A stretch of DNA of 7,994 nucleotides, from the NCBI GenBank assembly GCA_035556395.1, contig DATMFB010000285.1, forward strand, positions 1 to 7,994, read 5' to 3'. The position numbers and the translations under genes were made by a program. Shown piece by piece: positions 1-6,737 of this stretch. The DNA comes from 73-13 sp035556395 (lineage in GTDB: Bacteria > Actinomycetota > Actinomycetes > Actinomycetales > Microbacteriaceae). Under the pieces are notes generated by a model. It ran no database searches. It was not told the origin of the DNA and saw nothing but the letters and a program-made list of their open reading frames with translations. The stretch's first letter is position 1; the number at the start of each line of letters is the position of its first letter.

Positions 1-417
1 CCGGGCGGTTCCATCACCGCGGGCATGGCGATCTACGACACGATGAGCTTCGTGCCGAACGACATCGTGACGGTCGGGATCGGCATGGCGGCCTCGATGG
101 GGCAGTTCCTGCTGACCGCCGGCACCAAGGGCAAGCGCTACATCACGCCCAACGCGCGCGTGCTGCTCCACCAGCCGCACGGCGGCTTCGGCGGCACCTC
201 GAGCGATATCCAGACCCAGGCGAAGCTCATCACCTCGATGAAGCAGCGCCTCGCCGAGATCACCGCCGAGGCGACCGGCAAGAGCGTCGAGCAGATCCAC
301 GCCGACGGCGACCGCGACCGCTGGTTCACCGCCGAGGAAGCCCTCGAGTACGGCTTCGTCGACCACATCCGCAGCTCCGCGTCCGACGTCGTCGGCGGCG
401 GCGGCACCGCGAACTGA
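1..417 (+). CDS. clpP1: ATP-dependent Clp protease proteolytic subunit ClpP1 (3' part)
   Basis: Serine peptidase subunit of the cytoplasmic Clp protease, which cuts proteins unfolded and fed in by ClpX or ClpC. The gene enters from the left edge, so 138 residues are visible; compared with a usual ClpP of about 200 residues, roughly 65-70 N-terminal residues are missing. The visible part starts at the PGGS loop. The catalytic triad is present at fragment residues Ser32 (GMAASMG), His57 (LLHQPHGG) and Asp106 (DGDRDRW), with spacings of 25 and 49 that match the classical Ser97/His122/Asp171 of E. coli ClpP. Wording such as AGMAIYDTM, GTKGKRY and DRDRWFTAEEALEYGFVDHI matches mycobacterial ClpP1 rather than ClpP2. 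The stop lies 25 bases before clpP2, which implies one transcript. In actinobacteria ClpP1 and ClpP2 assemble as two different heptameric rings. Identity is very secure, and the P1 label is strong from the motifs and the gene order. Confidence 0.96.
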   Translation, partial: PGGSITAGMAIYDTMSFVPNDIVTVGIGMAASMGQFLLTAGTKGKRYITPNARVLLHQPHGGFGGTSSDIQTQAKLITSMKQRLAEITAEATGKSVEQIHADGDRDRWFTAEEALEYGFVDHIRSSASDVVGGGGTAN

Positions 418-425
418 CCCGGGAC

Positions 426-431
426 AAGGAG
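426..431 (+). promoter_or_regulatory. Ribosome binding site of clpP2
   Basis: AAGGAG lies 11 bases before the ATG at 443. The spacing is slightly long, but it is the only purine-rich anti-Shine-Dalgarno match in the 25-base clpP1-clpP2 gap, and it supports the ATG at 443 as the start. Confidence 0.7.
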
Positions 432-442
432 AACCCATCATC

Positions 443-1123
443 ATGAGCAGCCTCTACATCCCGCCCACCGCGGCACAGGGCCAGGTCCAGACCCCCCAGT
501 CGCGCTACATCCTGCCCACCTTCGAGGAGCGCACGGCCTACGGCTACAAGCGGCAGGACCCCTACGCGAAGCTCTTCGAGGACCGCATCATCTTCCTCGG
601 CGTCCAGGTCGACGACGCGTCGGCCGACGACATCATGGCCCAGCTGCTCGTCCTCGAGTCGCAGGACCCGGATCGCGACATCATCATGTACATCAACTCG
701 CCCGGTGGCTCGTTCACCGCGATGACGGCGATCTACGACACGATGCAGTACATCCGGCCGCAGGTCATGACCGTCGTGCTCGGCATGGCGGCGTCCGCGG
801 CGGCGGTCATCGCAGCGGGCGGGTCCGAGGGCAAGCGCCTCGCGCTCCCGAACTCGCGCATCCTCATCCACCAGCCCTCGTACGGCGGATCCGGTCACGG
901 CCAGGCCTCCGACATCGAGATCCAGGCGGCGGAGATCAAGTCGATGCGCGAATGGCTCGAGGAGACCCTCGCCCGGCACTCGAAGAAGACCGCGGCGGAG
1001 ATCTCCAAGGACATCGAGCGCGACAAGACGCTCTCGGCGGCCGAGGCGGTCGAGTACGGCCTCATCGACCAGGTGCTCAGCTCGCGGAAGACCTCGGCCG
1101 CGCCCGCGCTCGCCGCGCGCTGA
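443..1123 (+). CDS. clpP2: ATP-dependent Clp protease proteolytic subunit ClpP2
   Basis: Second serine peptidase subunit of the actinobacterial Clp protease, 226 residues, a normal length. The catalytic residues are Ser118 (GMAASAAA), His143 (LIHQPSYGG) and Asp194 (DIERDKT); the Ser-His spacing of 25 is canonical and the His-Asp spacing of 51 is two longer than in ClpP1. The N-terminal part (residues 20-57, with RYILPTFEE, FEDRIIFLGVQVDDAS) is closely similar to mycobacterial ClpP2, as is the oligomerisation strand IMYINSPGGS at 81-90. The C-terminal 14 residues are rich in Ser and Ala and probably flexible. The start is chosen at the ATG with AAGGAG upstream. It is co-transcribed with clpP1. 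Its stop faces the end of dnaE2 across a 71-base convergent gap. In actinobacteria the P1P2 pair commonly acts as an obligate mixed tetradecamer with ClpX or ClpC1; that is family knowledge, not seen here. Confidence 0.97.
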   Translation: MSSLYIPPTAAQGQVQTPQSRYILPTFEERTAYGYKRQDPYAKLFEDRIIFLGVQVDDASADDIMAQLLVLESQDPDRDIIMYINSPGGSFTAMTAIYDTMQYIRPQVMTVVLGMAASAAAVIAAGGSEGKRLALPNSRILIHQPSYGGSGHGQASDIEIQAAEIKSMREWLEETLARHSKKTAAEISKDIERDKTLSAAEAVEYGLIDQVLSSRKTSAAPALAAR

Positions 1124-1131
1124 GCGACGCG

Positions 1132-1166
1132 CCCTTCGACTCGTCGCTGCGCTCCTCGCTCAGGGA
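1132..1166 (+). repeat. Interspersed palindrome-like repeat, long form (copy 1)
   Basis: A 35-base element begins CCCTTCGACTCG and ends CTCGCTCAGGGA, with CCCT/AGGG at its ends. It is the same element, in the same orientation, as the 29-base copy at 4097-4125 inside dnaE2; the difference is two extra triplets, one in each half. It occupies much of the 71-base gap between the convergent clpP2 and dnaE2 genes. Elements of this wording look like the small REP-type repeats scattered through many high-GC genomes; that family link is from memory. Two copies are visible in this window. Confidence 0.75.
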
Positions 1167-1194
1167 GCGGTGGCGCTCAGCCGGGGAGCGAGGA
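1153..1194. terminator. Nested hairpin between convergent clpP2 and dnaE2, candidate bidirectional terminator
   Basis: An 8-bp perfect outer stem pairs TCCTCGCT (1153-1160) with AGCGAGGA (1187-1194). Inside it is a 5-bp stem, GAGCG (1165-1169) with CGCTC (1174-1178), closed by a 4-base loop. The structure overlaps the right half of the repeat at 1132-1166 and ends at the base next to the dnaE2 stop codon. Because the arms are complementary, it can fold in transcripts from either side, which suits the end of two converging transcription units. There is no T-run on either strand, so it is not a classical intrinsic terminator; T-less hairpins are common at gene ends in actinobacteria. The function is inferred from position and structure only. 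Confidence 0.4.
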
Positions 1195-4100
1195 TCAGCG
1201 GAAGTCGCGCGATGCGTGGCGCACGCCGACGCGCAGGGGCTCGAACCGATCCGCCAGGACGTTGACGACGCCCTCCTCGGATCGTTCGAGCATCCCGCGC
1301 ACGACGAGCGCGTTCGAGCCGCGGACGACGCTGCGGTAGCGCGCCCAGACGCCGACCGTGCAGATGACGTTGACGAGACCGTGCTCGTCCTCGAGGTTGA
1401 TGAACGTCACGCCGGAGGCCGTCGCGGGTCGCTGACGGTGCGTCACGAGCCCCGCGACCTCGATCCGCCGCCCCGACTCGGCGGCGCGCAGCTGCGGTGA
1501 CGGGAGCACGCCGCGGGCGTCGAGCTCCGTCCGGAAGTGCGCGACCGGATGGTCGTCGATGCTGATCCCCGTCGCACGGAGATCCTCGGCGAGCCGCTCG
1601 AACGCGGTCTGGTCGGGGAAGAGCGGCGGCTGCACGGCGACGGCGGTGCCGGGCAGGAACTCGGCGCGGTCGCGCGCCGCGGCACCGGCCTCCCAGAGCG
1701 CCTGCCTGCGGGTGATGCCGAACGTGTCGAACGCGCCCGCGTTCGACAGCGCCTCGAGCTGGCGTTCGCCGATGTCCGTGCGGCGGACCAGCTCGCGCAT
1801 CGAGCGGTAGGGGCCGTGCGCCTCGCGTTCTGCGACGATGCGCCCAGCCGTCTCGGCGCCGATCCCGGCGACCTGGGCGAGGCCGAGGCGGACGGCGGGA
1901 GCGTCACCTTCCCTCGACTCGAGTGAGCACCGGACCTCCGAGGCGGCGAGGTCGGGGCGGCGCACCTCGACCCCGTGACGCCGGGCATCGGCGACGAGCG
2001 TCGCGGGCGAGTAGAACCCCATCGGCTGCGAGTCGAGCAGGCCGGCGAGGAATGCGGCGGGGTGGTGCAGCTTGAACCAGGAGCTCGCGTAGACGAGCAG
2101 CGCGAACGACAGCGAGTGGCTCTCCGCGAAGCCGAAGTCGGCGAAGGCGAGGATCTGCCGGTAGATCGCATCCGCGGCGTCGCCCTCGAGGCCGTTGCGC
2201 GCCATGCCCTCGTAGAGACGCTGCTGGATCGACTCGATGCGCTCGATCCCGCGCTTGGAGCCCATCGCGCGCCGCAGCAGGTCGGCGTCCTCCGCCGAGC
2301 AGTCGCCGATGACCATCGCCATCTGCATGAGCTGCTCCTGGAAGACGGGGATGCCGAGGGTCCGCTCGAGCACCGGCTTCAGCTTCGGGTGCGGGTAGGC
2401 GACCTGCTCCCGCCCCATCTTCCGACGCACGAAGGGGTGCACCGCACCCCCCTGGATCGGACCGGGCCGGATGAGCGCGATCTGGATCGCGAGATCGTAG
2501 AAGCGCCTCGGCTGCAGCCGGGGGAGCAGCCCCATCTGCGCGCGCGACTCGACCTGGAAGACCCCGATCGAGTCCGCTCGGCAGAGCATGTCGTAGACGG
2601 CCGGGTCCTCCTTCGGGATCGTCGCCAGGCTCCAGCGCGTGCCCGTCGAGGACTCGACGAGATCGAAGGTGCGCTGCAGCGCGGAGAGCATCCCGAGGCC
2701 GAGCAGGTCGAACTTCACGAGACCGATCCAGGCCGAGTCGTCCTTGTCCCACTGGATCACGGTCCGGCGGTCCATCCGGGCGTGCTCGATCGGCACGACC
2801 TCGCCCACCGGCCGTTCGGTGAGCACCATCCCGCCGGAGTGGATGCCGAGGTGCCTCGGGGCCTTCAGCAGCTCGGAGGCGTACTCGACGACCTGCGCCG
2901 GGATGTCCGACTCCTCGACGCCGGGCATGCTGTAGCGCTCGACGAGCTTGGCGTAGGCGTCCTGCTGTCCGGGGGAGTAGCCGAGCGCCCTCGCCATGTC
3001 GCGGATCGCGTTCTTCGGGCGGTACTGGATGACGTTGCACACCTGGGCGGCGCGCTCGCGACCGTACTTGTCGAACACGTACTGGATGATCTCCTCGCGC
3101 CGATCCGAGTCGAAGTCGACGTCGATGTCGGGCTCCTCGTCGCGCATCGAGGAGAGGAAGCGCTCGAACGGCAGCTCGAAGGCGATCGCGTCGACTGCGG
3201 TGATGCCGAGGAGGTAGCAGACGGCCGAGCTCGCGGCGCTGCCACGGCCCTGGCAGAGGATGCCGCGCCGCCTGGCCTCCGAGACGATGTCGTGGACGAT
3301 GAGGAAGTAGCCGGGGAAGTCCTTCGTCTCGATGACGTCGAGTTCGCGCTCGATTCGCGCGCGGCCGGCCGCGTCGAGGCGGGGGTATCGATCCGGGACC
3401 GCCGCCCAGACGAGCTCGCGGAGCCAGGACATCTGCGTGTGGCCCTCCGGCACCTCCTGGCGCGGGAGGGCCGGCTTGATCCTGCGGAGGGGGAACGCGA
3501 TCTCGGCGGCGACCGAGACGGTGCGGGCGACCGCGCCCGGGTAGCGGCGGAACCGCTCGCGCATCTCGCGCCCGCTCCTGAGGTGCGCCGACTCGTGCGC
3601 GGGCAGCCAGCCGTCGAGCTCGTCGAGCGAGCGTCCGGCTCGGACGGCGGCGATCGCGGCGGCGAGTCGCGCCTGCTCGGGGCGGGCGTAGTGCACGTTG
3701 TTCGTCGCGACGGTCGCGAGCCCGCGGTCGGCGGCGAGTGCCGCGAGCGTGTCGTTGCGCCAGGAGTCGAGTGGGTCGCCGTGGTCGATGAGCTCGACGA
3801 GGACGCCGTCCCGGCCGAAGCGCCCGACGAGCCGGTCGAGCGCGGCGGCGGCCGCGTCCGGGCCGTCCCGATCGAGTGCCGTCCGCACGGCGCCCTTCCG
3901 GCATCCCGTGAGCGCGATGAGGTGGTCGCGGTGCGCCGCGAGCTCGTCGAGCTCGTAGATCGGGCGCCCCTTCTCGCCGCCGCGCAGCTGCGCCGCCGTG
4001 ATCGTCCCGGAGAGCCGGTGGTAGCCCTCGGGTCCGCGGGCGAGCAGCAGGAGGTGCTCGCCGACGGGGTCCGGGACGCCGGTTCTGAGGATGTCCCCCT

Positions 4101-4485
4101 TCGACTCGCTGCGCTCGCTCAGGGACGGGTGGAGGCTCAGCTCGGCGCCGAACACCGTCGCGACGCCCGTCGTCTCCGCGGCCTCCGCGAACCGCACGAT
4201 CCCGTAGTAGCCGTCGTGGTCGGTCAGCGCGAGCGCGCTGAGGCCGAGCCGCTCCGCCTCCTCGATGAGCTCCTCCGGGCTGGATGATCCGTCGAGGAAG
4301 GAGTACGACGAGTGCGCGTGCAGCTCCGCGTAGGGGACCGCATCGGCGGGGCGCTCGATCGGCGGGGGGATGTAGGGCCCGCGGGAGGCGGACACGGGTG
4401 CATCGATGGGTCCCGAGTCGCGGGCGCGGCCTTCGAGGGTCTCGACGAGCTCCTTCCACTGCATCGGAGGGTTGTGGAAGCCCAT
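1195..4485 (-). CDS. dnaE2: Error-prone DNA polymerase III alpha subunit DnaE2
   Basis: C-family DNA polymerase of the SOS mutasome, 1096 residues, a normal length for DnaE2. It extends primers across DNA lesions with ImuA' and ImuB and causes damage-induced mutation. Domains in order: PHP domain about 52-270 (ELHAHSSYSFLDG at 54-66, TDHD at 88-91, FGAEL at 112-116, TGCRKG at 193-198, TNNVHY at 261-266); palm and fingers about 350-830 with GRGSAASS (413-420) and the catalytic acids D453 and D455 in PDIDVDF and D593 in KFDLLGL; helix-hairpin-helix about 866-920; OB-fold about 1005-1085. IRPGPIQGGAVHPF (672-685) and the C-terminal end ASRDFR are typical of DnaE2. The replicative DnaE1 is longer, so this is not the housekeeping polymerase. 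The start is the ATG that overlaps the imuB stop by one base (TGATG), preceded by GAGGGCGGG as a weak ribosome site; a longer open frame to 4845 overlaps imuB and is rejected. Residues 121-130 are encoded by a repeat element. Confidence 0.97.
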   Translation of the reverse strand: MGFHNPPMQWKELVETLEGRARDSGPIDAPVSASRGPYIPPPIERPADAVPYAELHAHSSYSFLDGSSSPEELIEEAERLGLSALALTDHDGYYGIVRFAEAAETTGVATVFGAELSLHPSLSERSESKGDILRTGVPDPVGEHLLLLARGPEGYHRLSGTITAAQLRGGEKGRPIYELDELAAHRDHLIALTGCRKGAVRTALDRDGPDAAAAALDRLVGRFGRDGVLVELIDHGDPLDSWRNDTLAALAADRGLATVATNNVHYARPEQARLAAAIAAVRAGRSLDELDGWLPAHESAHLRSGREMRERFRRYPGAVARTVSVAAEIAFPLRRIKPALPRQEVPEGHTQMSWLRELVWAAVPDRYPRLDAAGRARIERELDVIETKDFPGYFLIVHDIVSEARRRGILCQGRGSAASSAVCYLLGITAVDAIAFELPFERFLSSMRDEEPDIDVDFDSDRREEIIQYVFDKYGRERAAQVCNVIQYRPKNAIRDMARALGYSPGQQDAYAKLVERYSMPGVEESDIPAQVVEYASELLKAPRHLGIHSGGMVLTERPVGEVVPIEHARMDRRTVIQWDKDDSAWIGLVKFDLLGLGMLSALQRTFDLVESSTGTRWSLATIPKEDPAVYDMLCRADSIGVFQVESRAQMGLLPRLQPRRFYDLAIQIALIRPGPIQGGAVHPFVRRKMGREQVAYPHPKLKPVLERTLGIPVFQEQLMQMAMVIGDCSAEDADLLRRAMGSKRGIERIESIQQRLYEGMARNGLEGDAADAIYRQILAFADFGFAESHSLSFALLVYASSWFKLHHPAAFLAGLLDSQPMGFYSPATLVADARRHGVEVRRPDLAASEVRCSLESREGDAPAVRLGLAQVAGIGAETAGRIVAEREAHGPYRSMRELVRRTDIGERQLEALSNAGAFDTFGITRRQALWEAGAAARDRAEFLPGTAVAVQPPLFPDQTAFERLAEDLRATGISIDDHPVAHFRTELDARGVLPSPQLRAAESGRRIEVAGLVTHRQRPATASGVTFINLEDEHGLVNVICTVGVWARYRSVVRGSNALVVRGMLERSEEGVVNVLADRFEPLRVGVRHASRDFR
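4097..4125 (-). repeat. Interspersed repeat inside dnaE2, short form (copy 2)
   Basis: A 29-base element with CCCTTCGACTCG at its left end and CTCGCTCAGGGA at its right end on the + strand, the short form of the 1132-1166 element. Read in the dnaE2 frame it encodes SLSERSESKG (residues 121-130), ten polar residues in the PHP domain a few residues after the FGAEL strand. The frame is kept, and 29 bases plus the flanking base make ten codons. It falls between predicted metal ligands E115 and H144, a stretch likely to be a surface loop. Confidence 0.75.
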
Positions 4486-6026
4486 CAGTCGTACCCGCCC
4501 TCGATCGACCAGCCGCCGTCCTCGAGGAGCAGCAGCCAGGCGGATCCGGTCTCGTCGACGACCTGGAATCGGTGCGCCCGCCGCATCGCCGTCGGATCCC
4601 AGCCGTGCTCGATGAGCGGCCAGGGTCCTGCCCATTCGACGATCCGGCGGAACGCGCCGTCGATCCGCACCCGCGCGGGGCGGCCTCCGAGCCGATCGCG
4701 ATCCATCATGCGCACGGGGGAGCCGTCCTCGCCCTCGACCGCAGTGGGGATCGGATCGCGCGGCACGAGGGGTGGAAGAGGCGGCGGGAGACTCCCCGGC
4801 CACGGTCGACCGGCATCCGCCCGGGCGGGCGGCCGGTCGCCCCACGGCGTGAGGACGGTCCGCTCCGCGAGCCGCCGCCCCCCGCCGACGCTCGCCGTGA
4901 GCACCCCGCGGTGGCCGAGGATCGCCTGCACGCGCGAAAGGGCATGGTGGACCCGCTCATCGGTCACGCCGCCGAACAGGCCCGGCTCGTGCTCGCCGAT
5001 CGGATCGACCGCCTCCGGTGCGAGTCGCACGGTCGCGACCCCTTCGGCGAGCGCCTCGGCGGAGCGCGCGTCGGCGCTCGCGCCGTCGAGCTGCCAGCGG
5101 ACCCGGTCGACGATCGCTGCCGCATCGAAGGATGAGGTGTGCGCCCAGACGCGCTCCGAGCCGCCCCCGTCGGGGCCGATGAGCTCGATGCGCAGCTCGG
5201 TGCAGGCGAGCCGCCGCGCGACGAGCCCGGCGACGAACTCCTCGGCGGCGACCCGGATGCCGAATGCGACCTGGTCGGCGATCGCGAGCGGCGGCTCGAA
5301 CGCGACCTCGCGGGCGAGCTCCGGCGGCGGCTCCCGCGGGGCGACCCGACGCGAGTCCCGTCCCGAGGCGAGCGCGTGGAGGTGCGCCCCCGGCGGCCCG
5401 AACCGGTCGAGGACGTGGTCGGCGCCGAGCGCCGCGAACTCGCCGAGCGTCCGCACGCCGAGCTGGACGAGCAGTCGCGCGAGATCGTCGTCGCCGAGCG
5501 CCTCGACGGGGATGGGCCCGAGGAACGCGGCGGCCTCGCCGACCGGCACGATGCGCACGGGCGCGGCGCTCCTGGCGGCCTGCTCCGCGGTGAAGCGTCC
5601 GTCGGCGATCCCCGCCATCGCCTCGGCGAAGCCCTCGGCGTGCAGATGGCCGAGGAGCTCCTCCGCGGCGGGGAGCTCGCCGCCGTAGTAGCGGGCCGGG
5701 CCTCTGATGCGGATGGCGGCGAGTCCCGGACGGATGATCTGCAGGCCGGGCGCGAGTCGCTCCACCCGGTCCACGACCGGCAGGAACTCGCGGGCATCCC
5801 TCCCCGGATCCTCGGCGGCGATGCGCAGGCCGGGCGCCCGTGCGTGGGCGTCGCGCCGGCGCATCCCCCTGCGCACGCCCGCCCGCCTGGCGGCCTGCGA
5901 GCAGGCGACGACCGCGTTCCCCGCGAGCACCGCGATCGGCGCGTCGTCGGGGACGGTCGAACCGCGCGCGCGGACGAGCGCGGTCACCGGCCAATCGGGC
6001 AGCCAGAGCACGAGGCAGCGTTCCAT
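4485..6026 (-). CDS. imuB: ImuB-type Y-family polymerase-like adaptor protein
   Basis: A 513-residue member of the ImuB group, a Y-family polymerase fold that in studied bacteria has lost catalysis and serves as the hub joining DnaE2, ImuA' and the sliding clamp. The N-terminus MERCLVLWLPDWPV and the stretch around RPGLAAIRIRGPARYYGGE (99-117) match actinobacterial ImuB; the Asp-Glu pair of active Y polymerases (SIDE-type motif) is absent there, so it is probably non-catalytic. Later parts are the helix-hairpin-helix region (about 169-224) and the little finger (about 225-340). EPGLFG (347-352) sits where mycobacterial ImuB has its clamp-binding motif. A proline-rich linker (about 395-425, PPPLPPLVP) leads to a C-terminal ImuB domain (about 440-513) with RIVEWAGPWPLIEHGWD and a final WSIEGGYD. 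The start ATG shares one base with the imuA stop (TGATG), and its own stop shares one base with dnaE2, so the three are translationally linked. A longer open frame reaching 6749 overlaps imuA and is rejected. Confidence 0.93.
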   Translation of the reverse strand: MERCLVLWLPDWPVTALVRARGSTVPDDAPIAVLAGNAVVACSQAARRAGVRRGMRRRDAHARAPGLRIAAEDPGRDAREFLPVVDRVERLAPGLQIIRPGLAAIRIRGPARYYGGELPAAEELLGHLHAEGFAEAMAGIADGRFTAEQAARSAAPVRIVPVGEAAAFLGPIPVEALGDDDLARLLVQLGVRTLGEFAALGADHVLDRFGPPGAHLHALASGRDSRRVAPREPPPELAREVAFEPPLAIADQVAFGIRVAAEEFVAGLVARRLACTELRIELIGPDGGGSERVWAHTSSFDAAAIVDRVRWQLDGASADARSAEALAEGVATVRLAPEAVDPIGEHEPGLFGGVTDERVHHALSRVQAILGHRGVLTASVGGGRRLAERTVLTPWGDRPPARADAGRPWPGSLPPPLPPLVPRDPIPTAVEGEDGSPVRMMDRDRLGGRPARVRIDGAFRRIVEWAGPWPLIEHGWDPTAMRRAHRFQVVDETGSAWLLLLEDGGWSIEGGYD

Positions 6027-6730
6027 CAGCCGACCGCCGTGAGCTGCGCATCCTGCAGATCGGGCAGCACGTCGCGAGTGCCGAGAGCGACTGAGGGCCG
6101 CCCCGCGAGCACGATGCGTCCCCGGCGCGGCGCCCCGGTCCGGCGCGACGTGACGCGGACGCCCGCCGTGCACCGCTCGAGGAGCCCGTGCCCGGCCCCG
6201 AGGCCCGTCCATTCCCGGCGTTCGATCTCGAGCCTCGCCTCGGCGAGCGGCCAAGCCCCCTGCACGAGCAGGACCGCGTTGCGCTCCCGCAGTCGGGCGG
6301 CGAGCCGAGCGGCCTCGGCATCCCCGACGCGACCGCTCGGACGCACCGCGACGATACTGATCGACTCCGCGAGCGCGCCGACGACGGCGAGCCATCGGTC
6401 GCCGGGGTCCGGGACGAACGCGATGCGGGCGAGATCGACGCCGGCGTCCCGCGCCGCCTCGACGCCGAACTCCGGGATGCCGACGACCGCGCACCAGATG
6501 CCGGCCGCGGACGGCGCGGCGAGCAGTGCGGTGAGCAGCGCTCCCGACCGGCCGAGCGCGTAGGCGCCGCCGGTCCGGAGCCCTCGATCGGGCAGCAGCC
6601 GCGCGAGCTCGGGTGCCGCGGGGAGCACGGGCGCGTCGGCCGCGATGCGTCCCGAGCGTCCGATGCGCCCCGTGCGCTCGGCGTGCTCGATGCGCGCCCG
6701 GAGCTGGGCGACCTCGGCGGCGTTCGTCAT
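6026..6730 (-). CDS. imuA: ImuA'-type RecA-like mutasome accessory protein
   Basis: A 234-residue protein, first gene of the SOS-type imuA-imuB-dnaE2 operon. Position, size and sequence style point to the actinobacterial ImuA' group, RecA-like proteins that bind ImuB and are needed for DnaE2-dependent mutagenesis. The N-terminal 25 residues are probably helical (AAEVAQLRARIEHAERTGR). The region aligned with a RecA core runs from about 45 to 215: GGAYALGRSGALL (54-66) stands where a P-loop would be but lacks the GKT/GKS lysine, followed by WCAVVGIPEFG (79-89), GVDLARIAFVP (97-107) and ISIVAVRP (124-131), which may correspond to RecA strands. ATP binding is therefore doubtful. The start is the ATG at 6730, 11 bases after the SOS box; the frame stays open to an ATG at 6781, but that extension would translate the promoter and operator. 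No ribosome site precedes 6730, which fits a leaderless message. Could be listed elsewhere as a hypothetical protein, since this family is poorly conserved. Confidence 0.85.
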   Translation of the reverse strand: MTNAAEVAQLRARIEHAERTGRIGRSGRIAADAPVLPAAPELARLLPDRGLRTGGAYALGRSGALLTALLAAPSAAGIWCAVVGIPEFGVEAARDAGVDLARIAFVPDPGDRWLAVVGALAESISIVAVRPSGRVGDAEAARLAARLRERNAVLLVQGAWPLAEARLEIERREWTGLGAGHGLLERCTAGVRVTSRRTGAPRRGRIVLAGRPSVALGTRDVLPDLQDAQLTAVG

Positions 6731-6737
6731 GTCCGAG

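Noticed and set aside
27..45. A 19-base identity between clpP1 (27-45) and clpP2 (727-745)
   Set aside because: It encodes the conserved AIYDTM segment in aligned positions of two paralogous genes; shared ancestry and codon preference explain it.
1913..1926. CTCGACTCGAG palindrome in dnaE2 that resembles the repeat's left end
   Set aside because: Only a few bases match the repeat and the CCCT/AGGG ends are missing, so it is not counted as a third copy.
1975..4287. A long plus-strand open frame of 770 codons opposite dnaE2
   Set aside because: It lies wholly antisense to a clearly recognisable dnaE2, has low-complexity Arg, Glu, Val and Leu composition and shows no domain. Such frames are common in GC-rich DNA.
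4486..4845. N-terminal extension of dnaE2 upstream to 4845
   Set aside because: The extension is Arg/Pro-rich shadow sequence inside imuB. The TGATG junction at 4483-4487 gives a normal-length DnaE2.
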